Assembly (NCBI GenBank): GCA_963775505.1
Contig: CAVZIL010000009.1
Location: 248,001 to 312,000, forward strand
DNA from: JAIBJN01 sp963775505
Lineage (GTDB): Bacteria; Actinomycetota; Thermoleophilia; Gaiellales; Gaiellaceae
Length of the DNA stretch: 64,000 bases
Direction: 5' to 3'
Below the pieces are notes generated by a model, which searched no databases, was not told where the DNA came from, and worked only from the letters and a program-made list of their open reading frames with translations. Each line of letters opens with the position of its first letter. The stretch's first letter is position 1. Positions 63,677 through 64,000 of this stretch are shown here, piece after piece. Position numbers and translations under genes: made by a program.

Positions 63677-64000
63677 CTAGACCTCTTCCGCCTCGTCCTC
63701 CCACGCCACGATCTCCTCGACGAGCCCCTGGAACTCGGCCTCGAGCGAGGCGCCGTCCTCCGGCGTCTTGCCCTCCGCGAAGATGTGGACGAGCGGCTCG
63801 TCGGGGTCGGGCAGCACCTGCGCCCAGCCGCGCTGGTCGTACACCTTGATCCCGTCGGTGACGTCGACGTCCATGCCCTTCGTCCGCTCGGTGAGGATGC
63901 GCATGACGGCGCCCTTGCGGGCCCACGGACAGCGGACCTGGCGGTGGACGACGGCCGACTCGGGAAGGTCGCCGACGATCTCCGAGAGGGGCCGGTCCAT
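63677..64000 (-). CDS. C-terminal part of a phosphohexomutase (phosphomannomutase/mannose-1-phosphate guanylyltransferase-like), 5' end beyond the window
   Basis: The visible 107 residues match domain IV of the alpha-D-phosphohexomutase family: 'CPWARKGAVMRILTERTKGM', 'DVTDGIKVYDQRGWAQVLPD', 'PDEPLVHIFAEGKTPEDG', with the phosphate-binding loop of the family changed from SNTEP to PDPDEP. In many actinobacteria this domain ends a fused nucleotidyltransferase-mutase protein. The frame runs off the window edge. The stop (TAG, complement of 63677-63679) is followed by a hairpin terminator. Confidence 0.72.
   Translation of the reverse strand: MDRPLSEIVGDLPESAVVHRQVRCPWARKGAVMRILTERTKGMDVDVTDGIKVYDQRGWAQVLPDPDEPLVHIFAEGKTPEDGASLEAEFQGLVEEIVAWEDEAEEV

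Overview
The window is a very GC-rich, gene-dense bacterial segment with many GTG and TTG starts and many start/stop overlaps. The conserved order nusA-ylxR-infB-DUF503-rbfA-nrnA-truB-ribF-rpsO-pnp, followed by dapB/dapA, rnj, ftsK, rodZ-cinA-recA-recX-rny-miaB-miaA-dapF-hflX, is actinobacterial. A GarA-like FHA gene beside a MerR (FtsR-like) gene, an RsiG-like gene and DapL-type lysine synthesis suggest an Actinomycetota lineage, by inference Thermoleophilia (Gaiellales/Solirubrobacterales-like). No rRNA, tRNA, CRISPR, prophage or insertion sequence was seen. Many obvious housekeeping genes are broken by single-base frameshifts, mostly apparent +1 insertions. The sequence therefore looks like an unpolished draft or a metagenome assembly, and I give gene extents across these breaks.

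Layout. 1-12.4 kb: transcription, translation and RNA-decay genes (nusA to pnp), interrupted by an MFS transporter and a convergent ggt. 12.4-23.7 kb: a TetR regulator with a divergent membrane protein, an EamA transporter, an M16 peptidase, dapB, dapA, a PLP lyase, RNase J, an enolase-superfamily protein, and a ribokinase/nucleoside hydrolase pair. 23.7-37.7 kb: ftsK, a complete nucleoside-type ABC importer (BMP lipoprotein, double ATPase, two permeases), rodZ, cinA, thpR, recA, recX and RNase Y. 37.7-47 kb: a secreted nuclease on the minus strand, then miaB, miaA, dapF, dapL, hflX, dut and a NUDIX gene. 47-64 kb is more accessory: an S8 peptidase with a Trp-rich repeat tail, a GGDEF plus HD-GYP membrane protein, a sulfotransferase, a protein with homing-endonuclease-associated repeats, a class II glutamine amidotransferase, two RpoD-like sigma factors around a PHP phosphatase, a RES/Xre toxin-antitoxin pair, a DUF4015 protein, small membrane proteins, and a minus-strand operon rsiG-like / garA-like / ftsR-like / apt. 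The window ends in the 3' part of a phosphohexomutase gene.

How the genes may work together. The secreted nuclease, nucleoside importer, nucleoside hydrolase, ribokinase and apt could form a route for scavenging extracellular nucleic acid. RNase J, RNase Y, PNPase, the NrnA-type oligoribonuclease and the YlxR/RnpM protein give a nearly complete RNA-decay set. A c-di-GMP theme links the GGDEF/HD-GYP protein to the RsiG-like protein. Many transcription units appear to begin with a -10 hexamer placed 6-9 nt before the start codon, as in leaderless mRNAs. The most unusual items are a DapF-family protein with Ser at both catalytic Cys positions, the RsiG-like/GarA-like operon, the repeat-bearing S8 peptidase, and the pnp leader with two competing hairpins.
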